Shown piece by piece: positions 11,426 through 22,018 of a DNA stretch of 64,000 nucleotides (its first letter is position 1; each line of letters opens with the position of its first letter). The notes beneath the pieces are model-generated. The model ran no database searches. It had not been told where the DNA came from and was given only the letters and a program-made list of their open reading frames with translations. The translations under genes and the position numbers were made by a program. The stretch is from Haematobia irritans (taxonomy: Eukaryota; Arthropoda; Insecta; Diptera; Muscidae): NCBI RefSeq assembly GCF_050003625.1, contig NC_134397.1, positions 265,292,070-265,356,069 of the forward strand, written 5' to 3'.

Positions 11426-11688
11426 CAAAGAAAAATATTTATGATTTAAAAAAAATGTCTTTAAATCAACTGAAATATTCAATCTTTGGACTAAATTAAA
11501 AATTTGGCAAATTCTACGTCAGCCGAGAAATTGTCCGGTACACTTTTCAAATATTTTTCCTTAAACAAAACGTTGGAGTAACAAATAAATATTGTGGAGT
11601 CGATTATATACACTTCACTAAATGTGTGAGAAATTGCCTTAACATTTTCGTGACTCAAGAAAAATTCACATAATTGACAGTAGGAATC
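11426..11688. other. AT-rich DNA between a MITE and a SINE
   Basis: No gene or shared repeat recognised. Confidence 0.4.
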
Positions 11689-11696
11689 AAGTTATA

Positions 11697-12049
11697 GGGA
11701 GCCACCGTGGTGCAATGGTTAGCATGCCCGCCTTGCATACACAAGGTCGTGGGTTCGATTCCTGCTACGACCGAACACCAAAAAGTTTTTCAGCGGTGGA
11801 TTATCCCACCTCAGTAATGCAGGTGACATTTCTGAGGGTTTCAAAGCTTCTCTAAGTGGTTTCACTGGAATGTGGAACGCCGTTCGGACTCGGCTATAAA
11901 AAGGAGGTCCCTTGTCATTGAGCTTAACATGGAATCGGGCAGCACTCAGTGATAAGAGAGAAGTTCACCACTGTGGTATCACAATGGACTGAATAGTCTA
12001 AGTGAGCCTGATACATCGGGCTGCCACATAACCTAACCTAACCTAACCT
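11697..12049 (+). mobile_element. tRNA-derived SINE, best copy
   Basis: The head reads GGGAGCCACCGTGGTGCAAT with an A-box-like TGGTTAGCATGC and a near-perfect B box GGTTCGATTCC, the internal RNA polymerase III promoter layout of tRNA-derived SINEs. The body continues through CAGCGGTGGATTATCCCACC and AAGTGAGCCTGATACATCGG. It ends in CCTAACCTAACCTAACCTAA. An 8-bp duplication AAGTTATA flanks it (11689-11696 and 12050-12057), proving retroposition. Other fragments of this SINE lie at 27984, 38605, 43500, 52724 and 60116. The head is tRNA-like rather than a functional tRNA gene. Confidence 0.9.
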
Positions 12050-12057
12050 AAGTTATA

Positions 12058-12173
12058 GTAGATGGGCATAATAGGAATATAGTAGAGGGGAACAATAGGT
12101 ATCTAGTAAGGGTTGCCAGATTCAAATTGTCTATTGTCTGGAATTTTGGAAAAGGTTGGCTGGATTTAAAAGC
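12058..12173. repeat. Continuation of TAGATTCCTACT minisatellite, reverse strand
   Basis: GTAGATGGGCATAATAGGAA and GTAGAGGGGAACAATAGG are reverse complements of the units at 9930-10030. The SINE at 11697 landed inside this small array. Confidence 0.5.
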
Positions 12174-12335
12174 AAGTAAGTAAAGTAGAAAGTCGGGCGG
12201 GGCCGACTATATCATACCCTAAACCACCCTTACTGAATTAGTAAACATAAGCATTTGTGGGGTAACATTGATATAGGTATGGAAGATAAACCGCAGTTGC
12301 ATATTTAAGAAAATTAAGGGGTACATGTTTATGGG
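12174..12335 (-). mobile_element. Family A-like fragment (hairpin end only)
   Basis: Starts CAAGTAAGTAAAGTAGAAAG, with hairpin GTCGGGCGGGGCCGAC and ATACCCTAAACCACCC. It differs from other A copies after the hairpin, so it is a separate subfamily, and is truncated within ~160 bp. Confidence 0.7.
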
Positions 12336-12664
12336 TGCTTTGTATCAATCTGACTATAGCTCATAGTCAGTGTTGCCAGGGCAAATATTCGGTTTACCCT
12401 ACAAGGACAAAAAAAGTTCCCTATTTTCCCATACATTCCCAAACAATTTTCCCTAGTATAATTTTCGTTAAATTTAAACAAATTTTACAAAACAAAAATG
12501 GTTCTAAGTACTTTATTATCTTGCAACATGAATATGCAACGTATATAACTAAGAATATAAATTTGTATTACCACCACGGTGCCACAGTTGGTAGAATTCT
12601 ACCCAAAAAAGATTTTTTTTTTTAAATCTCTATAAAAATATAATTTTGGAAAAAGTTTCTATAA
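12336..12664. other. AT-rich DNA with a poly-T run
   Basis: An open frame of 96 codons (12335-12625) has no recognisable domain and probably arises by chance. The last ~50 bp resemble G minisatellite units (CTATAAAAATATAATTTTGG). Confidence 0.4.
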
Positions 12665-14139
12665 ACAAGTAAGGAAAGTCTAAAGTCGGGCGGGGCCGAC
12701 TATATAATACCCTGCACCATTTTGTAGATCTAAATTTTCGATACCGTCAAATGAGTTGGGGGCTATATATAAAGGTTTGTCCCAAATAAATACATTTAAA
12801 TATCACTCGATCTGGACAGAATTTGATAGACTTCTACAAAATCTTAAGACTCAAAATTTAAGTTGGCTACTGCACACAATGTTAGTAAAAAAACTATGGG
12901 AAACATTTAAATCTGAAACAATTTTAAGGAAATTTCGCAAAAGTGTATTTATGATTTATCGCTCGATATATATGTATTGGAAGTTTAGGAAAATTAGAGT
13001 CATTTTTACAACTTTTCGACTAAGCAGTGGCGATTTTACAAAGAAAGTGTTGGTATTTTGACCATTTTTGTCGAAATCAGAAAAACATATATATGGGGGC
13101 TATATCTAAATCTAAACCGATTTCAACCAAATTTGGTACGCATTGCTACAATGCTAACTCCACTCCCTGTGCAAAGTTTCAACTAAATCGGAGTTAAATA
13201 TTGGCCTCTATGGTCATATGAGTGTAAATCGGGCGAAAGCTATATATGGGAGATATATCTAAATCTGAACCGATTTCAACCAAATTTGGCACGCATAGCT
13301 ACAATGCTAATTCTACTCCCTGTGCAAAATTTCAACTAAATCGGAGCAAAAAATTGGCCTCTGTGGTCATATGAGTGTAAATCGGGCGAAAGCTATATAT
13401 GGGAGCTATATCTAAATCTGAACCGATTTCAACCAAATTTGGCACGCATAGCCACAATGCTAATTCTACTCCCTGTGCAAAATTTCAACTACATCGGAGC
13501 AAAAAATTGGCCTCTGTGGTCATATGAGTATAAATCGGGCGAAAGCTATATATGGGAACTATATCTAAATCTGAACCGATTTCAACCAAATTTGGAACAC
13601 ATAGCTACAATGCCAATTCTACTCCCTATGCAAAATTTCAACGACATCGGAGCAAAAAATTGGCCTCTGTGGTCATATGAGTGTAAATCGGACGAGCTAT
13701 ATCTAAATCTGAACCGATTTCAATAAAATTTAGCACACTTCACTATAGTATTAATGTTCTTCTTGTGCAAAATTTTAAGCAAATTAGGGTAAAACTCTGG
13801 CTTCTGGGGCCATATAAGTCCATATGGGGCGAAATATATATAGGGGAGCTATATCTAAATCTGAACCGATTTCTTCCAAAATCAATAGGGTTCTATTCTG
13901 AGCCAAAACACATAATTGTGCCAAATTTGCAGTCGATTGGACTAAAACTGCGACCTAGACTTTGATTACAAAAATGTGTTCACGGACAGACGGATATCGC
14001 TATATCGACTCAAGAGCCCACCCTGAGCATTTTTGCCAAAGACGCCATGTGTCTTTCTCGTCTCCTTCTGGGTGTTGCAAACACTAACTTATGCACTAAC
14101 TTATAATACCCTGTTCCACAGTGTGGCGCAGGGTATAAA
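12665..14139 (-). mobile_element. Family A element, near full length
   Basis: Left terminus CAAGTAAGGAAAGTCTAAAG with hairpin GTCGGGCGGGGCCGAC, right terminus CACAGTGTGGCGCAGGGTATAA. In between are four to five ~150-bp monomers (TATATATGGG at 13091, 13244, 13396 and 13546). A reduced GACA/GTCY tract with CGGATATCGCTATATCGACT follows. The terminal TTATACCCTG and CAGGGTATAA are inverted relative to each other. It is non-coding. Structure fits a non-autonomous Helentron/HINE-like or mini-me element; this family assignment is inference. Confidence 0.85.
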
Positions 14140-14195
14140 AATATAATAAAATATATTTAAAAAAAATTACAAAAATACTTAGGAAAAACTGCCAA

Positions 14196-16013
14196 TTTTT
14201 ATACCCACCACCATAGAATGGTGACGGGGTATAATAAGTTTGACATTCCGTTTGTAACGCATCGAAATATCGATTTCCGACTATATAAAGTATATATATT
14301 CTTGATCAGGGAGAAATTCTAAGACGATATAAGCATGTCCGTCTGTCCGTCTGTCTGTCTGGCTGTCTGGCTGTCTGTTGTAATCACGCTACAGCATTCA
14401 ATAATGGAGCTATCGTCCTGAAATTTGGCACAGAATCGTCTTTTATCTGCGCGCAGGTCAAGTTCGAAGATGGGCTATATCGGGCCATGTTTTGGTATAG
14501 CCCGCATATAAACCGACCTCCCGATTTGGGGTCTTTCGCTTATAGAAACCGTAGTTTTCATCCAATTTGCGCGAAATTGAAAATCTAGAGGTATTTTATG
14601 ACCATAAAGAGGTGTGCCAAAAATGGTGAGTGTCGGTCCATGTTGTGGTATAGCCCCCATATAGACCGATCTCCCGATTTTACTTCTTGGGCTTATAGAA
14701 ACCGCAGTTTTTATTCAATTTACCTGAAATTGGAAATCTAGAGGTATTGTAGGACAACAAATACGTGTGCCAAAAATTGTGAGTATCCGTCCATATTTTG
14801 GTATAGCCCCCATATAGAGCGATCTCCCGATTTGGGGTCTTGGGCTTATAGAAACCGTAGTTTTTATCCAATTTGTCTGAAATTGGAAATCTAGAGGTAT
14901 TTTAGGACCATAAAGTGGTGTGCCGAGAATGGTGAGTATCGGTCCATATTTTGGTGTAGCCCCCAAATAGTATCAATTACTATTTTTTAAATTAAATTGA
15001 CTAAACCAGACAAAACAAAATAATAAAGGAGCTTTAGTTATTCAACTAAATCAAAAGTTCAACCACAGATTTATTTTATAAATACCAGATTAAAAACATT
15101 GCCATCGGCAACTGCTACCACAACCAAAGTAATTCGATTGTGCATGAAAATCTTTAGCGGAACTTTCTGCTGTGTATATACTTGTTTAATTTTTAGAAAA
15201 ACGTAAAATCGTAAATAGGTTTTCAAATTCTGGGGGGCTAAAATTTTTCTGGGGGGGTCTAAGCCCCCTCCCCAGAGGCCCTCCTACGCTTATGGTCCCC
15301 ATATAAAACGACCTCCCGATTTGGGGTCTTGGGTTTATAGAAACCGTAGTTTTTATCCAATTTGTCTGAAATTGGAAATCTAGAGGTATTTTGGGACCAT
15401 AAAGAGGTGTGCCGAAAATGGTGAGTATCGGTCCATATTTTTGTATAGCCCCCATATAGACCGATTTCCCGATTTTACTTCTTGGGCTTCTAGAATCCGA
15501 AGTTTTTATCCTATTTGCCTGAAATTGGAAATCTATAGGTATTTTCGGGTCATAAAGAGGTGTGCCGAAAGCGGTGAGTATCGGTCCATATTTTAGTATA
15601 GCCCCCATCAGAACGATCTCCCGATTAAACTCCTTGGGTTTCTAGAAACCGTAGTTTTTATCTGATTTGCCAGAAATTGTAAATACTGATCATGAAAATT
15701 GTTTGAAACTCAATGTAAAATTTCCAGATTTTACTTCTACAGATTTAAGATTTCAAATCAAGACGTTATTTTATATTTTTCTTGCATACTTACAAGAGAT
15801 GTTAATGATTCCTCTAAAACTCAAGCAAAAATGGTTCTTATAAATCCAGAATCTGATATAGTCCTCATAGGTGAAATCTTTAAATTTATCTTCGGGAAGT
15901 GTCCTCAAGTCCTCTAGCCCTCCTGAAATTTCAAAGGAAACCCTAATATCTGGTTCATGGTGGTGGGTATTTAAGATTCGGCCCGGCCGAACTTACTGCT
16001 GTATATACTTGTT
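14196..16013 (+). mobile_element. Family C element, nearly complete, with an internal insertion
   Basis: Starts TTTTATACCCACCACCATAG and continues with a mini-me-like core, TATATATATTCTTGATCAGG then AAGCATGTCCGTCTGTCC. It then has ~150-bp monomers containing TCCCGATTTGGGGTCTTGG and GGAAATCTAGAGGTATTTT. It ends GATTCGGCCCGGCCGAACTT, then GTATATACTTG. At about 14970-15290 a foreign piece interrupts the monomers. It includes the tail of a B element (15095-15190: CATCGGCAACTGC, AAGTAATTCGATTGTG, TATATACTTG). Minus-strand open frames rich in GAIxKYGPI are by-products of the monomers. Confidence 0.85.
14337..14378 (+). repeat. (GTCY)n microsatellite in a C element
   Basis: GTCCGTCTGTCCGTCTGTCT and following GTCTGGCTG variants form a short tetranucleotide tract directly after the conserved core, as described for dipteran mini-me elements. 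Confidence 0.85.
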
Positions 16014-16906
16014 TTGTTGTAAATTAACCTCTCAAAAATGAGCAAACTTTTGTCGTCCATGGATGTCCACTACTTAGAGGTTTCACTGTATCCTATGTTT
16101 GGATAGGTGTTCGATTTGGCTTAATGACATATCTAGCCCATCAATATTCGTCGACATTTGGCTTCAGTTTTCCCTGTCGTGCTCATGAGTATTTATGAGA
16201 CTCTGGTTGGTTGGTGCCTTCCTTCATTGGTTTCCCATTTGAAATTCATGTCAACACCACCAAATGCAATAGATGAACGATCGCATGAATAAATGAATCA
16301 AGCGAACAAATGGTGTCACAGATGTCACCTGGTCTGGCATAAAAAAATTAAACTTTTAAAAAGGTTTTCGTTTTAATTAAAAGACATTTTCCTTAAGTTG
16401 AACCTTTAAGTCATATGGAAAATAAAAACTAAAACAAAATAATTTTTTATTGAAGGCAGACGTTTACCGTTCTAATGAAAATGAAAAGTTTAGAGTACAT
16501 TAAACTGTTGTTATAGAAAATGCAGGCATAACTTGTAAAAATACTCCACGTGTTTAACACTAAAGGTTAGAATTTGCGAATCTATTAGGTGTGTAGCAAT
16601 ATCGATTAGTACATCAAAGGATATATTTTGGTCTCACTTTACCAGATTGTTTGGTGGAATAACATCATAAATGATAAAGTCAGGAGATATCTCCTGACTT
16701 TGACGTTCTGAATGGTGGACATCTCTTAAAAGTGATAAATTGTCGTAAAGTTTGCTATATAGTCAAATTTAACTCTCATATGTGGGTTCAACCTTATTCA
16801 ACTTTATTTTAGTTCATGGAAATTGTTATGGTTTAGTTAAAATTTCCCCATTTCATTCACTCAAATAATATTTTGTGTCCGTTGGGAAGATATACAAATA
16901 AATAAG
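16014..16906. other. Unique AT-rich DNA with a 26-bp perfect palindrome
   Basis: No gene recognised. A perfect palindrome, AAAGTCAGGAGAT followed by its reverse complement, lies at 16676-16701. At 16072-16092 the sequence ACTTAGAGGTTTCACTGTA resembles the terminal repeat of a TA-inserting transposon and mirrors TACAGTGAAACTTCG at 10752. Confidence 0.5.
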
Positions 16907-16908
16907 AA

Positions 16909-18253
16909 ACAAGTATATAAAGCAGTAAGTTCGGCCGGGCCGAATCCTATGCACCCTCTACTAAAGACGGTCATACACAATTGAATGAATGGCAAGACAT
17001 CTTAAAACTTCTTAACATCATCTTTTACATTGTGAGTAAGTCCATGCGGGATATATATTAAGCAACCAAAGGCCGAATAAATACGTATATATTCAGATCT
17101 TATGGAAGAAATAATCACGAACCGATATGAACATTTTTACGGTAATTATAAAGCCATAATTGAAATATGGGGGTCGCTTTATATGGGGGCTGTATACAAT
17201 TATGAACACGATTCTACCAAAAATGGCAGATTTTTTACTCTTTGGTGACTAGGTTGGTAGAATTCTTGATGTTTTGGAAGATTTTGCAAAATATTCCTCT
17301 CTAACTTAGAGGTGCTTCATAAATTTTCTATAGAAATAAAATGTTGACTAAATTTTCTGCAGAAATAAAAGTTTGACAAAATTTTCTATAGAAATATAAA
17401 ATTTTGAAAAAATGTTCTATGGCAATACAATTTTGGTAGATTATTTTTGGCTCTTAAAGGCTCCGCAAGCCAAACCTGGGGATCGGTTTATATGGGGGCT
17501 ATATATAATTATGAACCGTTGCATGGTTGTTAGAGACTATATACCAACATCATGTTGCAAATTTCAGCCGGATCGAATAAAATTTGCTTCTCTTTGAGGC
17601 TCCGCAAGCCAAATCTGGTCAAGGGAAAACGCGTGCTTTATAGTTATGGGCTGATGTGGACCAACGAAACGATGTCAGCCAACGAAAAATTTTCATTGAT
17701 ATAACGAAACAATTTCATTAATAGAATGAAAATATTCGTTAATAGTACGAAACATTACGTTGATTTACAAAAAATTCGTTATAATAACGAACATTTTCGT
17801 TGTATTAACGAATTTGTTTCATTGACTGACTTTTAACGACAGATTTCGTTAATATAACGAAACTTTTTCTATTAGTGCATACCAACATTATGTACCAATT
17901 TTCAGCCAGATCGGATGAAATATGCTTCTCTTAGAGGCTCCGCAAGCCAAATCTGGGGGTCCGTTCATATGGGGGCTATACGTAAAAGTGATCTGATATG
18001 GCTCATTTGCAATACCATCCGATCGACATCAATAACAACTACTTGTGCCAAGTTTCAAGTCGTTAGCTTTTTTCGTTCGGAAAGTATCGTGATTTCAACA
18101 GATGGACGGAGGGACATACTTAGATCGACTCAGAATTTTACCACGACCCAGAATATATATACTTTATGGGGTCGGAGAGCAATATATCGATGTGTTACAA
18201 ACGGAATGGCAAAGTTAATATACACCCCCCCCACTTATGGTGGAGGGTATAAT
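16909..18253 (-). mobile_element. Family B element with G units and an ACGAA-rich insertion
   Basis: Left terminus CAAGTATATAAAGCAGTAAG with hairpin TTCGGCCGGGCCGAA, right terminus CTTATGGTGGAGGGTATAAT. It contains B monomers (GGCTCCGCAAGCCAAATCTG). Five or so G units lie at about 17316-17430, followed by TTGGTAGATTATTTTTGGCT, the same junction seen in two other B copies. An ACGAA-rich insert occupies about 17656-17878. The core with TATATATACTTTATGGGGTC is near the right end. It is non-coding. Confidence 0.85.
17656..17878. mobile_element. ACGAA-rich foldback-like insertion, family U
   Basis: An insert splits a B monomer between ATGTGGACCAA and ATACCAACATTATG. It is full of TTCGTTA/TAACGAA words in both orientations. 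Its right end, read in reverse, is GCACTAATAGAAAAAGTTTC, similar to the left end of the small element at 48655. No coding content. Boundaries are approximate. Confidence 0.5.
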
Positions 18254-18406
18254 AATATCAATGAAAGAATTGTATGGGGTCGAAGCACTATGCGTTGATC
18301 TGTTTTACTAGCTTCGAGAATTAACGAGATTCCTACAGTCCCCATCTACTATCTAGCGAAACCATAGCCGAAGGATTTGGAATAATAAATGGGAAATGAA
18401 GACTCT

Positions 18407-20506
18407 TTTTATACCCACCACCATAGAACGGTGACGGGGGTATAATAAGTTTGTCATTCCGTTTGTATGTTAACACATTGAAATATCGATTTCCGACTAT
18501 ATAAGGTATATATATTCTTGATCAGGGAGAAATTCTAAGACGATATAACCATGTCCGTCTGTCTGGCTGTCTGTCTGTCTGATGTAATCACGCTACAGTC
18601 TTCAATGATGCAGCAATCATGCTGAAATTTTGCACAAGCTCGTCTTTTGTCAAGTTCGAAGATGGGCCATATCGGTCCAGGTTTTTATATAGTCCCCATA
18701 TAAACCGACCTCCCGATTTGGGGTCTTGGGCTTATAATAGAAATCGTAGTTTTTATCCAATTTGCCTGAAATTTGAAATCCAGAGGTATTTTATGACCAT
18801 AAAGAGGTGTGCCAAAAATGGTGAGTATCGGTCCATGTTTTGGTACACCGAAAGAATTTTCTTCGTAAAAAGAACGAAAAATTTCGTTAAAAGTACGAAA
18901 TTTGTCATTGTTTTACAACCAAAGAAACTTTTCATTAAAAGTACGAAATATTTCGTACTTTTTACGAAGAAAAGTTCTTCCTAAATTTTCGTAGTTTGTA
19001 AGAAAAAAATTCGTATTTTTTATGAAGAATCTTCGTACTTTTTATGAAAAATCTTCGTACTTTTTATGAAACAATTTCGTTCTTTTTATGAAAATGTTTC
19101 GTACTTTTTCTGAAAAATTTTTGTAGTGTTTATGAAAAATTTTCGTACTTCTTATGAAAAACTTTCGTATTTGATTTTTCAAAAATGTTCGAACTTTTAG
19201 AAAAAAATATAGTCGAAAGTGCATTTGGTTGTAGTTACAAGTGTGAAAAGTGACATCACTACTTTCCATCTTAAGTTTTTGAATAATTTTTAGTTTTATT
19301 GCTTCACTTTTATTCATAGCGCGCTATCACCCAAATGAGAAGTAGCATAGACTTGCATAAAAAATAGAATAAAGGAATACACACATTATAAAAGACAATT
19401 TAATGCCGCGAACGGAAATTTTACAACTTCAATGAAACTTCTTCGTTATTTCAAAGAAAATGTTTCGTACTTTTTATGAAGAAATTTTAACGCAGAATGT
19501 TTCGTAAAATATTCATAAAAACTTCTTCACAAAATTCATGAAATGTGAAGAAAGTTTCGTTAAAAGTACGAACTTTTTGCGAAGAAAAGTTAATGTAGAA
19601 TGTTTCGTATATTCGTAAAATGTTCTTCGTAAAATTTACGAAAATGAATGAAAATTCCGTTATTTTAATGAAGAATTCAGGAAGAATAGTTAATGAAGAA
19701 TTCTTCGTAAAATTAACGAAGAGAATTCTTTCGGTGTATAGCCCCCATATAGACCGATCTCCCGATTTTACTTCTTGGACTTCTAGAATCCGCAGTTTTT
19801 ATTCAATTTACCAGAAATTCGAAATCTAGAGGTATTTTAGAATCATAAAGAAGTGTGCCAAAAATGGTGAGCATCGATCAATGTTTTGGTATGGCCCCCA
19901 TATAAACCGACCTCACGATTTGGTGTCCTGGGCTTCTAGAATCCGAAGTTTTTATCCAATTTGCCTGAAATTGGAAATCTGGAGGTATTTTTGGACCATA
20001 AAGAGGTGTGCCGAAAATGGTGAGTATCGATCAGTATTTTAGTATATCCCCCATAAGAACGATTTCCCGATTTAACTACTTGTGTTTCTAGAAACCGTAG
20101 TTTTTATCCGATTTGCCTGAAATTTCACTTCTTGAGGGTTTAGAAGGCGCACCGATCATGAAAATTGCTTGAAATTCAATGTAAAATTTCCAGATTTTAC
20201 TTCTCGGGGGAAAATCTACATATTTAAGATTTCAAATCAAGACGTTATTTTTTTATAATTTTCTTGCACACTTACAAGAGATGTTAATGATTCCTCTAAA
20301 ACAAAAATGGTTCTTAAAAATCCAGAATCTGATATAGTCTTCATAGGTAAAATCGTTAAATTTATCTCCGGGAAGTGTATTGGTTGAACTGCTCTGCTTG
20401 ATTTGTCCTCAAACCCCCCTGAAATTTCAAAGGAAACCCTAATATTTGATTCATGGTGGTGGATATTTAAGATTCGGCCTGGTCGAACTTACGGCCGTAT
20501 ATACTT
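18407..20506 (+). mobile_element. Family C element, split by MITE E
   Basis: Starts TTTTATACCCACCACCATAG, shows TATATATATTCTTGATCAGG and GTCCGTCTGTCTGGCTG tract, then C monomers, and ends GATTCGGCCTGGTCGAACTT then GTATATACTT. It is interrupted at 18846-19736 by a TA-inserted MITE. Its right end directly abuts the next A element in the same orientation. Confidence 0.88.
18846..19736. mobile_element. Foldback MITE E, 891 bp, TA target duplication
   Basis: Left end CACCGAAAGAATTTTCTTCG and right end CGAAGAGAATTCTTTCGGTG are inverted repeats. The flanks are GGTA and TATAGCCCC. Removing the element plus one TA restores GGTATAGCCCC, the sequence found intact in the C element at 14650, so the insertion is proven by an empty-site comparison. 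The interior is dominated by TTCGTACTTTTTATGAA and its complement on both sides of a less repetitive centre (19200-19430), giving extensive foldback potential. It has no transposase. TA duplication points to a Tc1/mariner-type source enzyme, by inference. Confidence 0.85.
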
Positions 20507-20645
20507 TTTATACCCTTCACCTCTACTGTGGTACAGGGTATAATAAGTTTGTGCATTTGTATGTAACGCCAAGAAATAGTGGTCATAGACCCATCTTTTA
20601 GTATACCGATCGGCTTAGAATTAAATTCTGAGTCGATTTAGCGAT

Positions 20646-20690
20646 GTCCGTCCGTCCGTCTGTCCGCCCGTCTGTCCGTCCGTCTGTCTG
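20646..20690 (+). repeat. (GTCY)n microsatellite in an A element
   Basis: GTCCGTCCGTCCGTCTGTCC and following bases, 45 bp, immediately downstream of the conserved core GAGTCGATTTAGCGAT. Confidence 0.9.
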
Positions 20691-20943
20691 TATATGTAAT
20701 TTTGTGCACAAAGTACAGCTCGTAATTTAAGTCCGATCGTCCTCAAATTTGGCATAGGGCCGTTTCTTGGAACAGAGACAATCGCTATTGGTTTTGGAAA
20801 AAATCGGTTCAGATTTAGATATAGCTGCCATATATATTTATCCCCGATGTGGTCATAGTTAGCGTGTTTATCAACCGATTTTCTTGAAATACCGTATATC
20901 CAAATATTTTATGAATCTCGAAAATCTTGCAAAATATCAGCCA

Positions 20944-21553
20944 AATCGGTTCAGATTTAGATATAGCTCCCATATATATCTTTCGTCCGATTTAGACTCA
21001 TATGACCACAGAGGCCAAAGTTTACTACCGATCTTCGTGAAATTTTGCACAGAGGGTAGAATTGACATTCTACCAATGCTTGGTAAATTTGATTGAAATC
21101 GGTTCAAATTTAGATATAGCTCCCATATATATCTTTCATCGATTTGAACTTATATGGCCACAAAAGCCAGAGTTTTGTCGTGATTTGCTTAAAATTTTGC
21201 ACAAGGGGTACGTTTAATAGTATCGTTAAGTGTGTCAAATTTTGTTAAAATCGGTTCAGATTTAGATATAGCTCCCATATATATCTTTCGTCCGATTTAG
21301 ACTCATATGACCACAGAGGCCAAAGTTTACTACCGATCTTCGTGAAATTTTGCACAGAGGGTAGAATTGACATTCTACCAATGCTTGGTAAATTTGATTG
21401 AAATCGGTTCAAATTTAGATATAGCTCCCATATATATCTTTCATCGATTTGAACTTATATGGCCACAAAAGCCAGAGTTTTGTCGTGATTTGCTTAAAAT
21501 TTTGCACAAGGGGTACGTTTAATAGTATCGTTAAGTGTGTCAAATTTTGTTAA
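20944..21553 (+). repeat. Exact 305-bp tandem duplication
   Basis: AATCGGTTCAGATTTAGATA begins at 20944, 21249 and 21554. By eye, 20944-21248 and 21249-21553 show no difference, whereas neighbouring monomers differ at many positions. Each 305-bp unit is two ordinary ~150-bp monomers. The duplication is therefore very recent, or an assembly artefact. Confidence 0.85.
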
Positions 21554-22018
21554 AATCGGTTCAGATTTAGATATAGCTCACATATATATCTTTCGCCCGA
21601 TTTTGAGTTATATGGTCTCAAAAGCCAGAGTTTTGCCCTGACTTACTTCAAATTTTGCACAAGCGGTACTTTTAACGATACTATTGTATGTGCCAAATAG
21701 GGTCAAAATCGATTCAGATTTAGATATAGCTCCCATATATATCTTTCGTCCGATTTGAACTTATATGGCCTTAAAATCCAGGGTTGTGCCGTGATTTGCT
21801 TCAAATTTCGCACAAGTAGTACGTTTAGTATTATCGGTAATTGCCAAATTTGTTTGAAATCGGTTCATATTTAGATATGGATCCCATATATATCTCCCAT
21901 CCGATTTGCACTCATTATGAATGTGAAGTAGTTGAGATGGTAACACAAATTTTGGCCTACATAGGGGTGAAGGGTATAATATAGTCGGCCCCGCCCGACT
22001 TTAGACTTTACTTACTTG

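Larger units (their letters stand above)
20507..22018 (+). mobile_element. Family A element, full length, with an exact internal duplication
   Basis: Starts TTTATACCCTTCACCTCTAC, then core GATCGGCTTAGAATTAAATT and GAGTCGATTTAGCGATGTCC, a GTCY tract and ~150-bp monomers with ATCGGTTCAGATTTAGATAT. It ends GTCGGCCCCGCCCGAC, then TTTACTTACTTG. Two adjacent 305-bp segments appear identical (see separate entry). Confidence 0.9.

Noticed and set aside
12031..12050. (CCTAA)n as an interstitial telomere repeat
   Set aside because: It is the 3' tail of a SINE bounded by an 8-bp target duplication, and flies do not use TTAGG telomeres.
14475..15608. Minus-strand open frames with GAIxKYGPILTxFGTPLYGPK repeats
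   Set aside because: They are translations of C-family monomers; the same reading is broken in other C copies.
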